Source: Pseudomonadota bacterium (GTDB lineage Bacteria > Desulfobacterota > Desulfobulbia > Desulfobulbales > JAGXFP01). From it: a DNA stretch of 64,000 nucleotides. Location: the NCBI GenBank assembly GCA_018823285.1, contig JAHJIQ010000013.1:25593-89592 (forward strand). Direction: 5' to 3'. The position numbers and the translations under genes were made by a program. Under the pieces are notes generated by a model that saw only the letters and a program-made list of their open reading frames with translations, did no database searches and was not told the DNA's origin. Below, one piece after another: positions 1 to 7,861 of the stretch. Position 1 is the stretch's first letter. Each line of letters begins with the position of its first letter.

Positions 1-2
1 TT

Positions 3-146
3 TACTTCAATCCGGCTAACGATTTCGGCAAAGCCGCCCAGAACACAATTCTTGCGGCCAAAAACACCGGTCACAACCTTTCCCGGGTAGTCTATGATCA
101 AGGCGCTGACCAACTTTGCTATCTGCATCTGGTTGAATTCGAATAA
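3..146 (+). CDS. C-terminal fragment of an unknown protein (5' end outside the window)
   Basis: An open frame runs in from the left edge and stops at TAA 144-146, giving 47 residues that end in ...CYLHLVEFE. Only this tail is visible, so no family is assigned. It is taken as a real gene end because a perfect 14-bp hairpin follows 18 bases after the stop. It could belong to a short regulatory domain protein, but nothing in the sequence proves that. Confidence 0.45.
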   Translation, partial: YFNPANDFGKAAQNTILAAKNTGHNLSRVVYDQGADQLCYLHLVEFE

Positions 147-164
147 TCAAAAACAAGCAACCCC

Positions 165-204
165 CCACTTTAGGCAGTTCATCCCCCACTACTGCCTAAA
201 GTGG
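165..204. terminator. Perfect 14-bp stem hairpin after the partial gene
   Basis: Bases 165-178 (CCACTTTAGGCAGT) are exactly complementary to 191-204 (ACTGCCTAAAGTGG), with a 12-base loop. The hairpin sits just after the stop of the partial gene. It is not followed by a T-run, so it is a stem-loop of terminator or mRNA-end type rather than a classical intrinsic terminator. It could also be the end of a small palindromic repeat. The rest of 205-438 holds no gene; it contains a 12-bp palindrome at 270-281 and the dispersed repeat at 343-382. Confidence 0.5.
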
Positions 205-342
205 ACAAAGGGGAGGCGGCACTAAGAGAAGGCAGAGAGGAGACAAATCTTCATTCTTAACATGCGCAAATGAGCGCTCATCATCCTGTCATATTTTATG
301 CGCAAATTGATTTTCGCCGCATGCCGGAAAACCCTTTGTGAT

Positions 343-382
343 TTGAAGCTCTCCGCAGCAGGTAGCGAACAGGGAGAGGCTT
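343..382 (-). repeat. Dispersed repeat B, copy 1 (inverted partner at 12120-12159)
   Basis: The reverse complement of these 40 bases matches 12120-12159 at 36 of 40 positions by eye. Both copies lie in intergenic DNA. The shared core contains CTGTTCGCTA and CTGCTGCGG. No coding sense is evident; it may be a small intergenic repeat family of this genome. Confidence 0.6.
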
Positions 383-438
383 TTCACTGCGGGGGGATTA
401 ACCACTCAAGGGGGGGGGAAACTTATCGCTTTGCCTGT

Positions 439-1785
439 TCAATCCCGGCCCGTGGATTTTTTGGTGATCCGGATGACATCGCCGGGATAGATCCAGTCGG
501 GGTCCTTGATCCTGCTCAACCTGGCGAGCTCGACGTACTTGAACGGGTCTCCCAGGTATTTTCCGGCGATGGCCCATAAGGTGTCGCCTTTGGCAACGAT
601 ATGGGTGACTTCGATATTACCGGTCTCGGGGTTTGTGACGATCGTGGCGGGGGTGCCCGGCGGCAGGTCGTCCTGCCGTTCGGAGGCGGGAGGCCGTTCC
701 ACGGTCAGGGTGAAGTTTTCCGTCTTGACCCTGAGCAACTCTGAGGTCCCTTCCGGTTTCGTCGGTTCCGGCGCTGGGGGCATTTCCTGCGCCGTCACTG
801 CGGGTTTTTCCTGCTCCGCCGCGACCTTCTCTGCCGGTTTCACGGGAGCGGGTGGCGGCGGTTCGACCGGGGCCGGTTTTTCCGCTCCCCGGGTCTTTGT
901 CCCGATTGGTTGATTCATAGAGCCAAAGTCTTCCAGCCAGACAGCCAGAAAGACAACCAGCGCCAGCATGGCAAGAATTGCCGCAGGCTTTTTGTATTGC
1001 CGGCGGGGGGGCGGTTTTTCTCCTTCCCCATCCGGCGGGGAGATCGGTTCGGATAAACGCACCGGGCTCCGCCTCTCCTCATGCCCTGAGGAAGGAAGCG
1101 GCGGCACTCGATATTCAACGGCAGGTTCAACAGCGAGACTCTCCCTCGGCAGCAGCCGCGGAGGAGGTTCTTCCAGCATCGCCAGCTCTGCCGGAAGGAG
1201 GGGCGGGGCGTCGATGTCTACCGGTTCGGTCACATCCGGCGGCGTGGGAATCGATTCGAGCAGAGCTGCCAGCGCTTCGTCGGAAACCAGACTCTCGATC
1301 TGTTCCTCGAAGGTTCCGGTCTCGCCGCTCTGCGCTTCAGGGGCAGAGCGGCCGTTTTCGCCTGGATCACCGCCGAGAAACGTCGCCATGTCCCTCTTTG
1401 CTCTCTCCTCATCCAGCCGGGCCGAATGGTTGAAATACTCATAAAACCTGGAAAGATGAATATGTCTTTGTTCCAGCTGCGAAGCGGAAACGGGATCGGC
1501 CACCTCATCAACCCTGAAGCAGACGACATCGGATCCCAGGCGGAGGACGAGGTAAAGCCCGCCATGGTCCGGAAATGGATCGAGGCCGAGCTGCCTGCGC
1601 ATATCGATGACCATGCTGATCTTGTCATCGGCCAGGAAGCCGCTGTCCAACCGGGGCAGAACCGAGGCCGTTTCGCGAACGTTTTCCGGCATGACCGCGC
1701 CGAGGGCGATTCCTGCCGGGCCGCAGAAATGATGCGGGCCGACCTTGCACAGAAGGCTTTGTTTTTCCTGCTCCTCAAGCTCCAT
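439..1785 (-). CDS. Single-pass membrane protein with C-terminal LysM domain
   Basis: This 448-residue protein has an acidic, proline-rich cytoplasmic half, one hydrophobic segment at about residues 269-285 ([16 protein letters not shown]), a long Pro/Glu/Lys linker, and a C-terminal LysM module from about residue 390 (core [18 protein letters not shown], then IYPGDVIRI). LysM modules bind peptidoglycan, so the C-terminus should lie in the periplasm, attached to the wall. The N-terminal 150 residues are not recognised. The ATG at 1785 is preceded by GGAG. The gene lies 126 bases after the 1291-residue protein on the same strand, so the two may share a transcript. The architecture recalls FimV-like scaffold proteins, but no specific FimV feature is visible. 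Confidence 0.8.
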   Translation of the reverse strand: MELEEQEKQSLLCKVGPHHFCGPAGIALGAVMPENVRETASVLPRLDSGFLADDKISMVIDMRRQLGLDPFPDHGGLYLVLRLGSDVVCFRVDEVADPVSASQLEQRHIHLSRFYEYFNHSARLDEERAKRDMATFLGGDPGENGRSAPEAQSGETGTFEEQIESLVSDEALAALLESIPTPPDVTEPVDIDAPPLLPAELAMLEEPPPRLLPRESLAVEPAVEYRVPPLPSSGHEERRSPVRLSEPISPPDGEGEKPPPRRQYKKPAAILAMLALVVFLAVWLEDFGSMNQPIGTKTRGAEKPAPVEPPPPAPVKPAEKVAAEQEKPAVTAQEMPPAPEPTKPEGTSELLRVKTENFTLTVERPPASERQDDLPPGTPATIVTNPETGNIEVTHIVAKGDTLWAIAGKYLGDPFKYVELARLSRIKDPDWIYPGDVIRITKKSTGRD

Positions 1786-1911
1786 GGTCGCTCCAGGTCA
1801 CCCAAATTAATTTTTTACAGGGGGAGAGATAAAGCAATGTAACAGAAAACCGGGAGATTTCCAGCAGGAAGGTGCTATCTGACCGGCAAAAGAGTTTTTG
1901 GTTTAAAATGA

Positions 1912-4900
1912 TCAAGGGGGATTTGCCGGACTCCGGAAGGGTCCGGATACTTTTCTTTCCCGGATGACCTCGAATTCTCCCGAAGGAGTCACCCGGAGGA
2001 GACCCATTTTCACCAGAACCAGAGTTCCATAAAGGTTGCGGATGGAAAATGGGTGCTCCCCCCACCTCTGTCTGAAACTTCCTCTTGCCAGTGTCCGGTA
2101 GTCTTTAAAAATCACCTCAATTCCACCACTCTTTCTGATCCGTTGAAGATACTCCATTTCATGGCTGAAACTGTCACGGGCGAGAGCGAGGATCCAATCC
2201 GGGACCCTTTCAGGCAGGACGGCCCGCTTCAGAAGCTTCTCAAGGACGTACAGCCGCCTGATATCGCAGTAGCCGCTCTTATCCAGATCCTGAAAAAATG
2301 CTTCCGTATCGTCCAGCTCCTTGCGGGTTTTGGCATCAAGCGGCCGGCTGGTCAAAAGCTCGCGCAACTCCCGTTCACGACGGAGGGCAAGGGAGGCCGC
2401 TGCCGGACTGTTTTCCGCATCCAATATACTGTCGAAGTAGATCCCCGTTTTGGTAAAAAGCGCATTCTGAGGCGCGTTGCGAGCATCAACAATCTTTGCC
2501 ATGGGACCGCAGGGCGAGAGAAATTCCCCCTCGACCCGGATGGTTGGCGCATGATTGAGGTCGAGCCCGCCGGGTTGACCGCTCTTTTGCGTGAAATAGC
2601 CGCCAAATTCAAGAGCGCGGAACATGTTCTCGTTCAGCAACGCCCCATCACGAACTGCGGCGATCTCCTCACCCCAGATCATGGCAAAATCTTTTTGCAA
2701 CTCAACCTGTTTGAACAGTTCTGCAAGGATGGCGGTCTGCAAACGTTGCGCCTCTTCACCCTGCCCTTCCAGAAATGTCAGCCCATTCAAAAAGGTGATT
2801 GCCGCCACCCGACCGGACAGGTTCTGCAGGGTGGCGCCATAGCCCTCAAGCCACCCCTGGAGATCCGCAGCTTCCTCAATCATCCGGGATGACTCCAGCT
2901 GGTCCCGCAGGCGGACAAGATCAACCAGGGCAGAGGCAAACCCCGACTGTTCCTCTTTGATGGCTTTCGCGATCAGGCGTTGATACCGGTCTTCCCCCAG
3001 CCAGTTTCTCATCGGCTTTGCAAAAAGAAACCCGGCCGGATCACCGGCCCCGAATTCAATAAAGCGTGAAAAGGTGATCTCATCCGCTTCGACGTCACTT
3101 CGCGAAAGTGCAGACAAGGCATTGAGTCCGTTGGCATAATGGAGGACATTTCTCCCGGCCGCTGCGGAATCTGCCTCAAACACCGCCATGAGCAGGTCAA
3201 CAAGTTTCCCGGCGATACTTTTCCTTGCAATATCATCGCCAAGGATGTTGGCGCCGCGCATCAGTTCATCCAGCTGCAACTGGGCCGGTGCGACCTGGTC
3301 ATTGCCCGCACGGCCAGGGCGCCAGGCCTCCATCCCTTCGAGGGAGATCATCCTGATCCGACTCCGGAGATGTTCCCGGGCCAGCTGCACAGTCAATCCC
3401 GTTTCCAGGAGGGAACGGAGCTCCCGCACATCGAATGGCTTTCGGGCAAGATAAAGGATATAGTCCTCCCCTGCCCGGGCCGGATCAAGAACTCCCTTTC
3501 GGACCAGGAACTGGGCAGCCCCTACCCTGATTGCCGGATCCGGGTGACGTTTATACAGCTGCCGGGCCGCCTGGACAATCTGCTGCCTGCTCTTTTCCAG
3601 CAAAAGGAATCTGTCGAAATAACCGAGCATCTCGGCGGTCCGCTGCCGGTCCGGCGAGACCGTCCTGTTCTCCGGCGGACCAGTTGCAATCATGGGCTGC
3701 AGATAGTTGAGAAAGGCGTGAACCGCCTCGCCTTCTCCCAGCAATTCCACCATATCCTTGATAAAACCCGGGGAAAGCCCCTGCCTGCCACCCTGAGCGA
3801 GAGTTTCGGCGAAGGTGAGAGACGCCGGAATTTCATGGCGCGAGCGTGCCTCACCCCCGGCAGAATCAACCACCTTGGATGACAACACATCTTCAAGCAG
3901 AGAGATCCGCTGCTCAAGGAGATCATCACCCTCTCGGGGATGGCCCAGCAGCTCTGCCTTGGCGATGGCTATCGCCCTTGCGGAAGTATCGTTTGCCCGC
4001 CGCTCCCGCTCGACATCTACCGGCATTGACAGGTCATAGAGATCATCAAGGAGCCCGGCAACAAGGTCACGGGGTTCTGCGAATGGCGCGAAGATGGCAG
4101 ATACCCCCTGTTTTGGCGCAGAGAACAGAAATTCCCTGATCTCTCCCGTCAGCTGGAGCTTTGCCGGTGGCACCACCACCCGGGTGAGTTCGGCCATCCG
4201 TTCCCTGTTCAACCTGAGATACTCGCCATGTCCTGCAAAATGTGATAACACCACCAGGTTACCGGGAGAGAGCTCAAGCTTACCGCCCGCCTTCTGCTGC
4301 TCAATGGTGGCAAGAAGATCCCCATATTCCGGGATGTAAGGTGCGATCCGCAGAGGTCTTTTAAACCTGGCTGGATAGGTTGTGACTCGTTTGCGCAGGT
4401 AAAGATCCAGCAGAGACTGCCGTTCATCCGGTGCGGTCAGCAACAGGTGAAAGAGCAGATCACCGTATGGATCGCTCTCATTGAGCAGCTCCCGTTCACT
4501 GTTCAGGGGCTGGTAACGGACCAGCATCTCATGCAGCAGATGATCTTCCCGGCCCATCATCCGGTAAGGACCTGAATAGGGCGCGTTCTCGCGCCGCAGA
4601 ATGATCGTCGACACCTTCTCTTTCACCACCAGGGGATGATCGCTTTTTGTGTAGAGATCAAAATCACCTGCCAGCGGTTCACCGTTCCTGGCTAATGGCG
4701 AATTGAAGCGGCAGAAGTCATCTTCCAGGTCCGGCAGATAGTCGAGAAGGATCTTTTCCAGGGGATACAGCTCGCCGATAGTGTACTCCTCCACCAGGAC
4801 CGTATCCAGTGACACCGTTTTAAAGACCAGCCACCGACCGTTTATTTTCACTGCAGGGTCCATATGCCCCATCAGGGTGCCGTCGTATTTCCGCACACTG

Positions 4901-5787
4901 CCGCGCACCGTCCCCAGTTCGAGCTCGGGATGATAGCGGCTGAAATACATCAGCAGCTCTTCGCTTCCCGACCGGCAGTTGTAGATGTCGTACCAGATTG
5001 AATTGAACAGGGAGTGGCCGCGCCTTTCCTCGTATATTTTATCCTTGCGCCAGGCGATGAGGAGTGCGGTGCCCCGGTCTTCAGGAGACACTTCGTTCAC
5101 TTCCCGCCTGATCGCCGCGATTTTGTCACGAAATCGATCACGGACCTCGGTATAACTGAAATCCGGTTTCTTCCCCTTTTGCAGAAGTTCATCCTGCAGA
5201 CGGAAATAACGCAGCTTAAGCAGCGCTTCTTCCAGAGGGATCCGGTCCAGCCGGCAGTCCTGCAGATCTTCGGCAAGAGCCTGCCGAAAAAGCCCCTTCT
5301 CGCGCTCCAGCTCATTCTTATCGTAGTCAGCCGCCACCACCCGTTTGAGGACATCATGATCGGGGTCAATGGTCAGCTCTTCGATGACCGGTGGAATATA
5401 AGGCGTAAATTCCGGAGGCCGGAGGTTTGGCGGTCGTTTGGTGTGGGTCTTGATCACCCTCCCCTTTTCAATAACGATTCCCGGACCAAGCTCGTCTTTC
5501 GTAAAGACCGGGTTTCCCCAGAAAAGGGGTCGCTCGGCGCCTGCAACAGCGCCCCCGGAGGTAAGCACGGACATCCCCTCCGGCCCGGAACCATTCCATT
5601 CATCCCGGGAGAGGCCGGTTCCCTTTTTCTGTTTGGAGTCCTGGGTCTCCGGCAGGTTGACCAGCGGGATCGAACCGGGGAATGTAATCACCACGAGATG
5701 AAGTACAGCACTCAGGGCGATGCCCATGACCGAGTCGGACACTCTGGCCCGCAACCAGTCACGTATGGAGTTCAAGCGAAGATGCAT
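1912..5787 (-). CDS. Large membrane-anchored protein of unknown function, TonB-like N-terminus
   Basis: I do not recognise this 1291-residue protein. A short basic cytoplasmic start is followed by one hydrophobic segment at about residues 20-44 (VMGIALSAVLHLVVITFPGS), the layout of TonB/TolA-like N-terminal anchors. A Pro-rich stretch (PPNLRPPEFTPYIPP) follows at about 118-132. The rest is charged and mostly helical-looking, with many Leu/Glu/Arg runs that could be degenerate helical repeats. There is no TonB C-terminal domain, no catalytic motif and no Cys pattern. It sits between the FlhB-like gene (33 bases upstream) and the LysM gene, all on the minus strand. A role in an envelope complex anchored through this segment is inference only. 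The ATG at 5787 has a poor ribosome site, so the start is uncertain by a few codons. Confidence 0.75.
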   Translation of the reverse strand: MHLRLNSIRDWLRARVSDSVMGIALSAVLHLVVITFPGSIPLVNLPETQDSKQKKGTGLSRDEWNGSGPEGMSVLTSGGAVAGAERPLFWGNPVFTKDELGPGIVIEKGRVIKTHTKRPPNLRPPEFTPYIPPVIEELTIDPDHDVLKRVVAADYDKNELEREKGLFRQALAEDLQDCRLDRIPLEEALLKLRYFRLQDELLQKGKKPDFSYTEVRDRFRDKIAAIRREVNEVSPEDRGTALLIAWRKDKIYEERRGHSLFNSIWYDIYNCRSGSEELLMYFSRYHPELELGTVRGSVRKYDGTLMGHMDPAVKINGRWLVFKTVSLDTVLVEEYTIGELYPLEKILLDYLPDLEDDFCRFNSPLARNGEPLAGDFDLYTKSDHPLVVKEKVSTIILRRENAPYSGPYRMMGREDHLLHEMLVRYQPLNSERELLNESDPYGDLLFHLLLTAPDERQSLLDLYLRKRVTTYPARFKRPLRIAPYIPEYGDLLATIEQQKAGGKLELSPGNLVVLSHFAGHGEYLRLNRERMAELTRVVVPPAKLQLTGEIREFLFSAPKQGVSAIFAPFAEPRDLVAGLLDDLYDLSMPVDVERERRANDTSARAIAIAKAELLGHPREGDDLLEQRISLLEDVLSSKVVDSAGGEARSRHEIPASLTFAETLAQGGRQGLSPGFIKDMVELLGEGEAVHAFLNYLQPMIATGPPENRTVSPDRQRTAEMLGYFDRFLLLEKSRQQIVQAARQLYKRHPDPAIRVGAAQFLVRKGVLDPARAGEDYILYLARKPFDVRELRSLLETGLTVQLAREHLRSRIRMISLEGMEAWRPGRAGNDQVAPAQLQLDELMRGANILGDDIARKSIAGKLVDLLMAVFEADSAAAGRNVLHYANGLNALSALSRSDVEADEITFSRFIEFGAGDPAGFLFAKPMRNWLGEDRYQRLIAKAIKEEQSGFASALVDLVRLRDQLESSRMIEEAADLQGWLEGYGATLQNLSGRVAAITFLNGLTFLEGQGEEAQRLQTAILAELFKQVELQKDFAMIWGEEIAAVRDGALLNENMFRALEFGGYFTQKSGQPGGLDLNHAPTIRVEGEFLSPCGPMAKIVDARNAPQNALFTKTGIYFDSILDAENSPAAASLALRRERELRELLTSRPLDAKTRKELDDTEAFFQDLDKSGYCDIRRLYVLEKLLKRAVLPERVPDWILALARDSFSHEMEYLQRIRKSGGIEVIFKDYRTLARGSFRQRWGEHPFSIRNLYGTLVLVKMGLLRVTPSGEFEVIRERKVSGPFRSPANPP

Positions 5788-5820
5788 AAGAAAATATACC
5801 GGAAAAGAGAGACCCCGCTT

Positions 5821-6096
5821 TCAGTACTTTTCGTTGGTACGATAGATAAAGGCGAGGACTTCCGCGACCAGGACATACGCAGACGGCGGGATCTCGGCCA
5901 TCAGGTCGAGACGGGAGAGAACTTCGACCAGATCGGAATCTTCATGGATCGGGATGTTGTGTTCTTCAGCGAGAGCAATGATTTTTTCGGCCAGCAGGTT
6001 CAGACCCTTGCCGACCACTACCGGGGCCGGGTCCCGGGCAGGATCATAGCGCAGGGCAACCGCCTTCTTTTTTCCCTCTTTTAAATCCCGTGCCAT
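5821..6096 (-). CDS. FlhB C-terminal-domain-like protein (FlhX type)
   Basis: The 91 residues match the cytoplasmic C-terminal domain of FlhB/YscU export switch proteins without the membrane part. AVALRYDP followed by APVVVGKG corresponds to the strand after the autocleavage site, and IPPSAYVLVAEVLAFIY to the conserved end. The autocleaving NPTH motif is absent: the position reads KKKAVALRY. Such stand-alone proteins (FlhX, FlhB2) are known in flagellated bacteria and can partly replace the FlhB domain in FliK-dependent substrate switching. No other flagellar gene is in the window. I prefer the ATG at 6096 to a TTG two codons upstream. The stop is 33 bases before the 1291-residue protein, so co-transcription is likely. 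Confidence 0.8.
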   Translation of the reverse strand: MARDLKEGKKKAVALRYDPARDPAPVVVGKGLNLLAEKIIALAEEHNIPIHEDSDLVEVLSRLDLMAEIPPSAYVLVAEVLAFIYRTNEKY

Positions 6097-6269
6097 CGAC
6101 AACCACCAACCGTATCGGTTATTTTATTATTCCCTGAGAGGGAAATACCCCGAAGCCCGAAGTCTCTTTTTGCTTGTTCTCTGCTGCGGGACAAACCTTT
6201 ACCGCGATCCCGGACATTGCCAACCGGGATCGACACCTTAATACATTACCATATCGGAAATCTCTCGAC

Positions 6270-6971
6270 ATGAACTTCCCATCCCCCCTGCAACCGGCCA
6301 GGCTGATCAAACGCTACAAGAGATTTCTGGCCGATGTCGAATTGCCGGACGGCCGGGTGCTTACCGTTCACTGCCCCAATTCCGGCAGCATGCTGGGCTG
6401 TTCTGAATCGGGTTCCGAGGTGATGATCTCGAAATCCGGGAACCCGAACCGCAAATACCCCCATACTCTGGAAATGGTGAAAACCGGATCAGTATGGGCG
6501 GGGATCAACACTTCACTGACCAACCACCTGGTCCGGGAGGGTATTGAAAATCACGTTTTTCCAGAGCTTGAACCTTTCAGCTCAATCAGGGCCGAAGTAA
6601 AAACAGGAGACAGCAGGCTTGATTTCCTGCTGACCCACATGGAACACCAGACCTATCTGGAGGTCAAAAACTGCACCCTGGTCCGGGCCGGCGCCGCCAT
6701 GTTTCCCGACGCGGTGACCGCCCGCGGCACAAAGCACCTGCAGGAACTGATGCGACTCAGGAACTACGGTCACCGGGCTGTTCTGATCTTCTGTGTACAG
6801 CGTGAAGATGCGGACCGCTTCACCCCGGCCGCCGATATTGACCCTCTCTATACCTCCACCCTCGCCGAGGCTTCCGACCACGGCGTGCTGATCCTGGCCT
6901 GCCGGGCAGCGGTGAGACCCCTGTCGATCATTGTCCACAGCCAATTGCCGGTGGAACTCCCTCGCCGGTAA
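6270..6971 (+). CDS. sfsA: SfsA family protein (sugar fermentation stimulation / DNA-binding)
   Basis: The 233-residue product has the usual SfsA length and its hallmark N-terminus: RLIKRYKRFLADVEL, then CPNSGSMLGC. An OB-like N-terminal part is followed by a PD-(D/E)XK nuclease-like core containing SRLDFLL (about 119-125) and YLEVKNCTLV (about 134-143), with TARGTKHLQEL (about 153-163) typical of the family. E. coli SfsA binds DNA and affects maltose gene expression; the biochemical role elsewhere is unsettled. The start is placed at ATG 6270 because homologues begin just before this conserved block; the upstream in-frame 32 codons look non-coding. It is transcribed divergently from the FlhB-like gene. 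Confidence 0.92.
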   Translation: MNFPSPLQPARLIKRYKRFLADVELPDGRVLTVHCPNSGSMLGCSESGSEVMISKSGNPNRKYPHTLEMVKTGSVWAGINTSLTNHLVREGIENHVFPELEPFSSIRAEVKTGDSRLDFLLTHMEHQTYLEVKNCTLVRAGAAMFPDAVTARGTKHLQELMRLRNYGHRAVLIFCVQREDADRFTPAADIDPLYTSTLAEASDHGVLILACRAAVRPLSIIVHSQLPVELPRR

Positions 6972-7186
6972 TCCCGATTTCGAGAACAAAAAAATCCCGC
7001 CTGGAAATTATCCCTTGCACTGTTTAAGTATTTTATTATATTCTTTAAGACATATTTGATTGTAATGTTTTACATAAAATATTATTTACGGTTTATATGA
7101 ATATTTAAATTTACATGTCGTGCGGTTCAGAAATTTTTACAGTCCCCGGACCGCGCATTCAATTTTATCCCGGTGGTGACGAATCA

Positions 7187-7861
7187 ATGCCTGCTGACAT
7201 AGAAGACACCAATGTGAAGCTTGCGGCAATATACCGTTTTCTTGCCCGGTCAATGCAGTATCCCGGACAACAGTTTCCTGATGATTCAGTCCTCCCTTTT
7301 CTCTATCTCCTCCTTGAACAGCTGGGCAGATTTGATGCCCAGCACGAACTTCAATGCGCCCTTAAAAACGATCCCGATCCTCTGGAATCCCTTCAGGTGG
7401 AACATACCCGCCTCTTTATCAATGGGGTGCCGGGGACCATCGCCCCTCCTTACGGGTCTGTCTACCTGCCCGGAGAAGGAACGCTGATGGGGAAGAGCAC
7501 GGAGGAGGTCCTCGGCTTTTACCGTCTGAAGGGTTTTGATCTCGCCGCCCGGGAGGATATTCCCGATTATCTGGTGACCGAACTTGAATTTTTATCCCAT
7601 CTGGCAGAAGCCGGTGACACCGACGGCGAAACCCGGTTTCTGAAACGGTATTTCCGCCCCTGGTTTGAGATATTCCAGCAACGAGTAATTGAGGAGGCCG
7701 CCCACCCTTTCTACAAAGTCATGGTCGGCCTGATTGATTTTTTTACCACGGAGGGAGAGCACGATGTCATACAACCTGACGAGACGAAAGTTCCTGCAGA
7801 CCGCTTCTCTGGCAGCTGCTTCAGTACCGCTTGCGAAAATCGCCCGGGCGGAGCAGAGTAG
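7187..7861 (+). CDS. TorD/DmsD-family chaperone for the molybdoenzyme
   Basis: This 224-residue helical protein has TorD-family features: an early LAAIYRFLARSMQYP helix, EHTRLFINGVPGTIAPPYGSVY (broken here as EHTRLFINGVPG and IAPPYGSVYLPGEG) at about residues 77-100, and FYRLKGFDLA. TorD/DmsD chaperones bind the Tat signal and apo-form of molybdopterin oxidoreductases before cofactor insertion and export. The next gene is such an enzyme with a twin-arginine leader, so the pairing is strong. The ATG at 7187 is preferred over 7115 because homology begins there and GGTGGTGAC precedes it. The frame overlaps the next gene by 98 bases; the overlapping tail looks unlike the family and may be a run-on. 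An AT-rich stretch upstream (about 7015-7110) probably holds the promoter. Confidence 0.85.
   Translation: MPADIEDTNVKLAAIYRFLARSMQYPGQQFPDDSVLPFLYLLLEQLGRFDAQHELQCALKNDPDPLESLQVEHTRLFINGVPGTIAPPYGSVYLPGEGTLMGKSTEEVLGFYRLKGFDLAAREDIPDYLVTELEFLSHLAEAGDTDGETRFLKRYFRPWFEIFQQRVIEEAAHPFYKVMVGLIDFFTTEGEHDVIQPDETKVPADRFSGSCFSTACENRPGGAE

Noticed and set aside
298..579. 93-residue plus-strand frame at the left end
   Set aside because: It overlaps the LysM gene end and repeat B, has no ribosome site and no family features.
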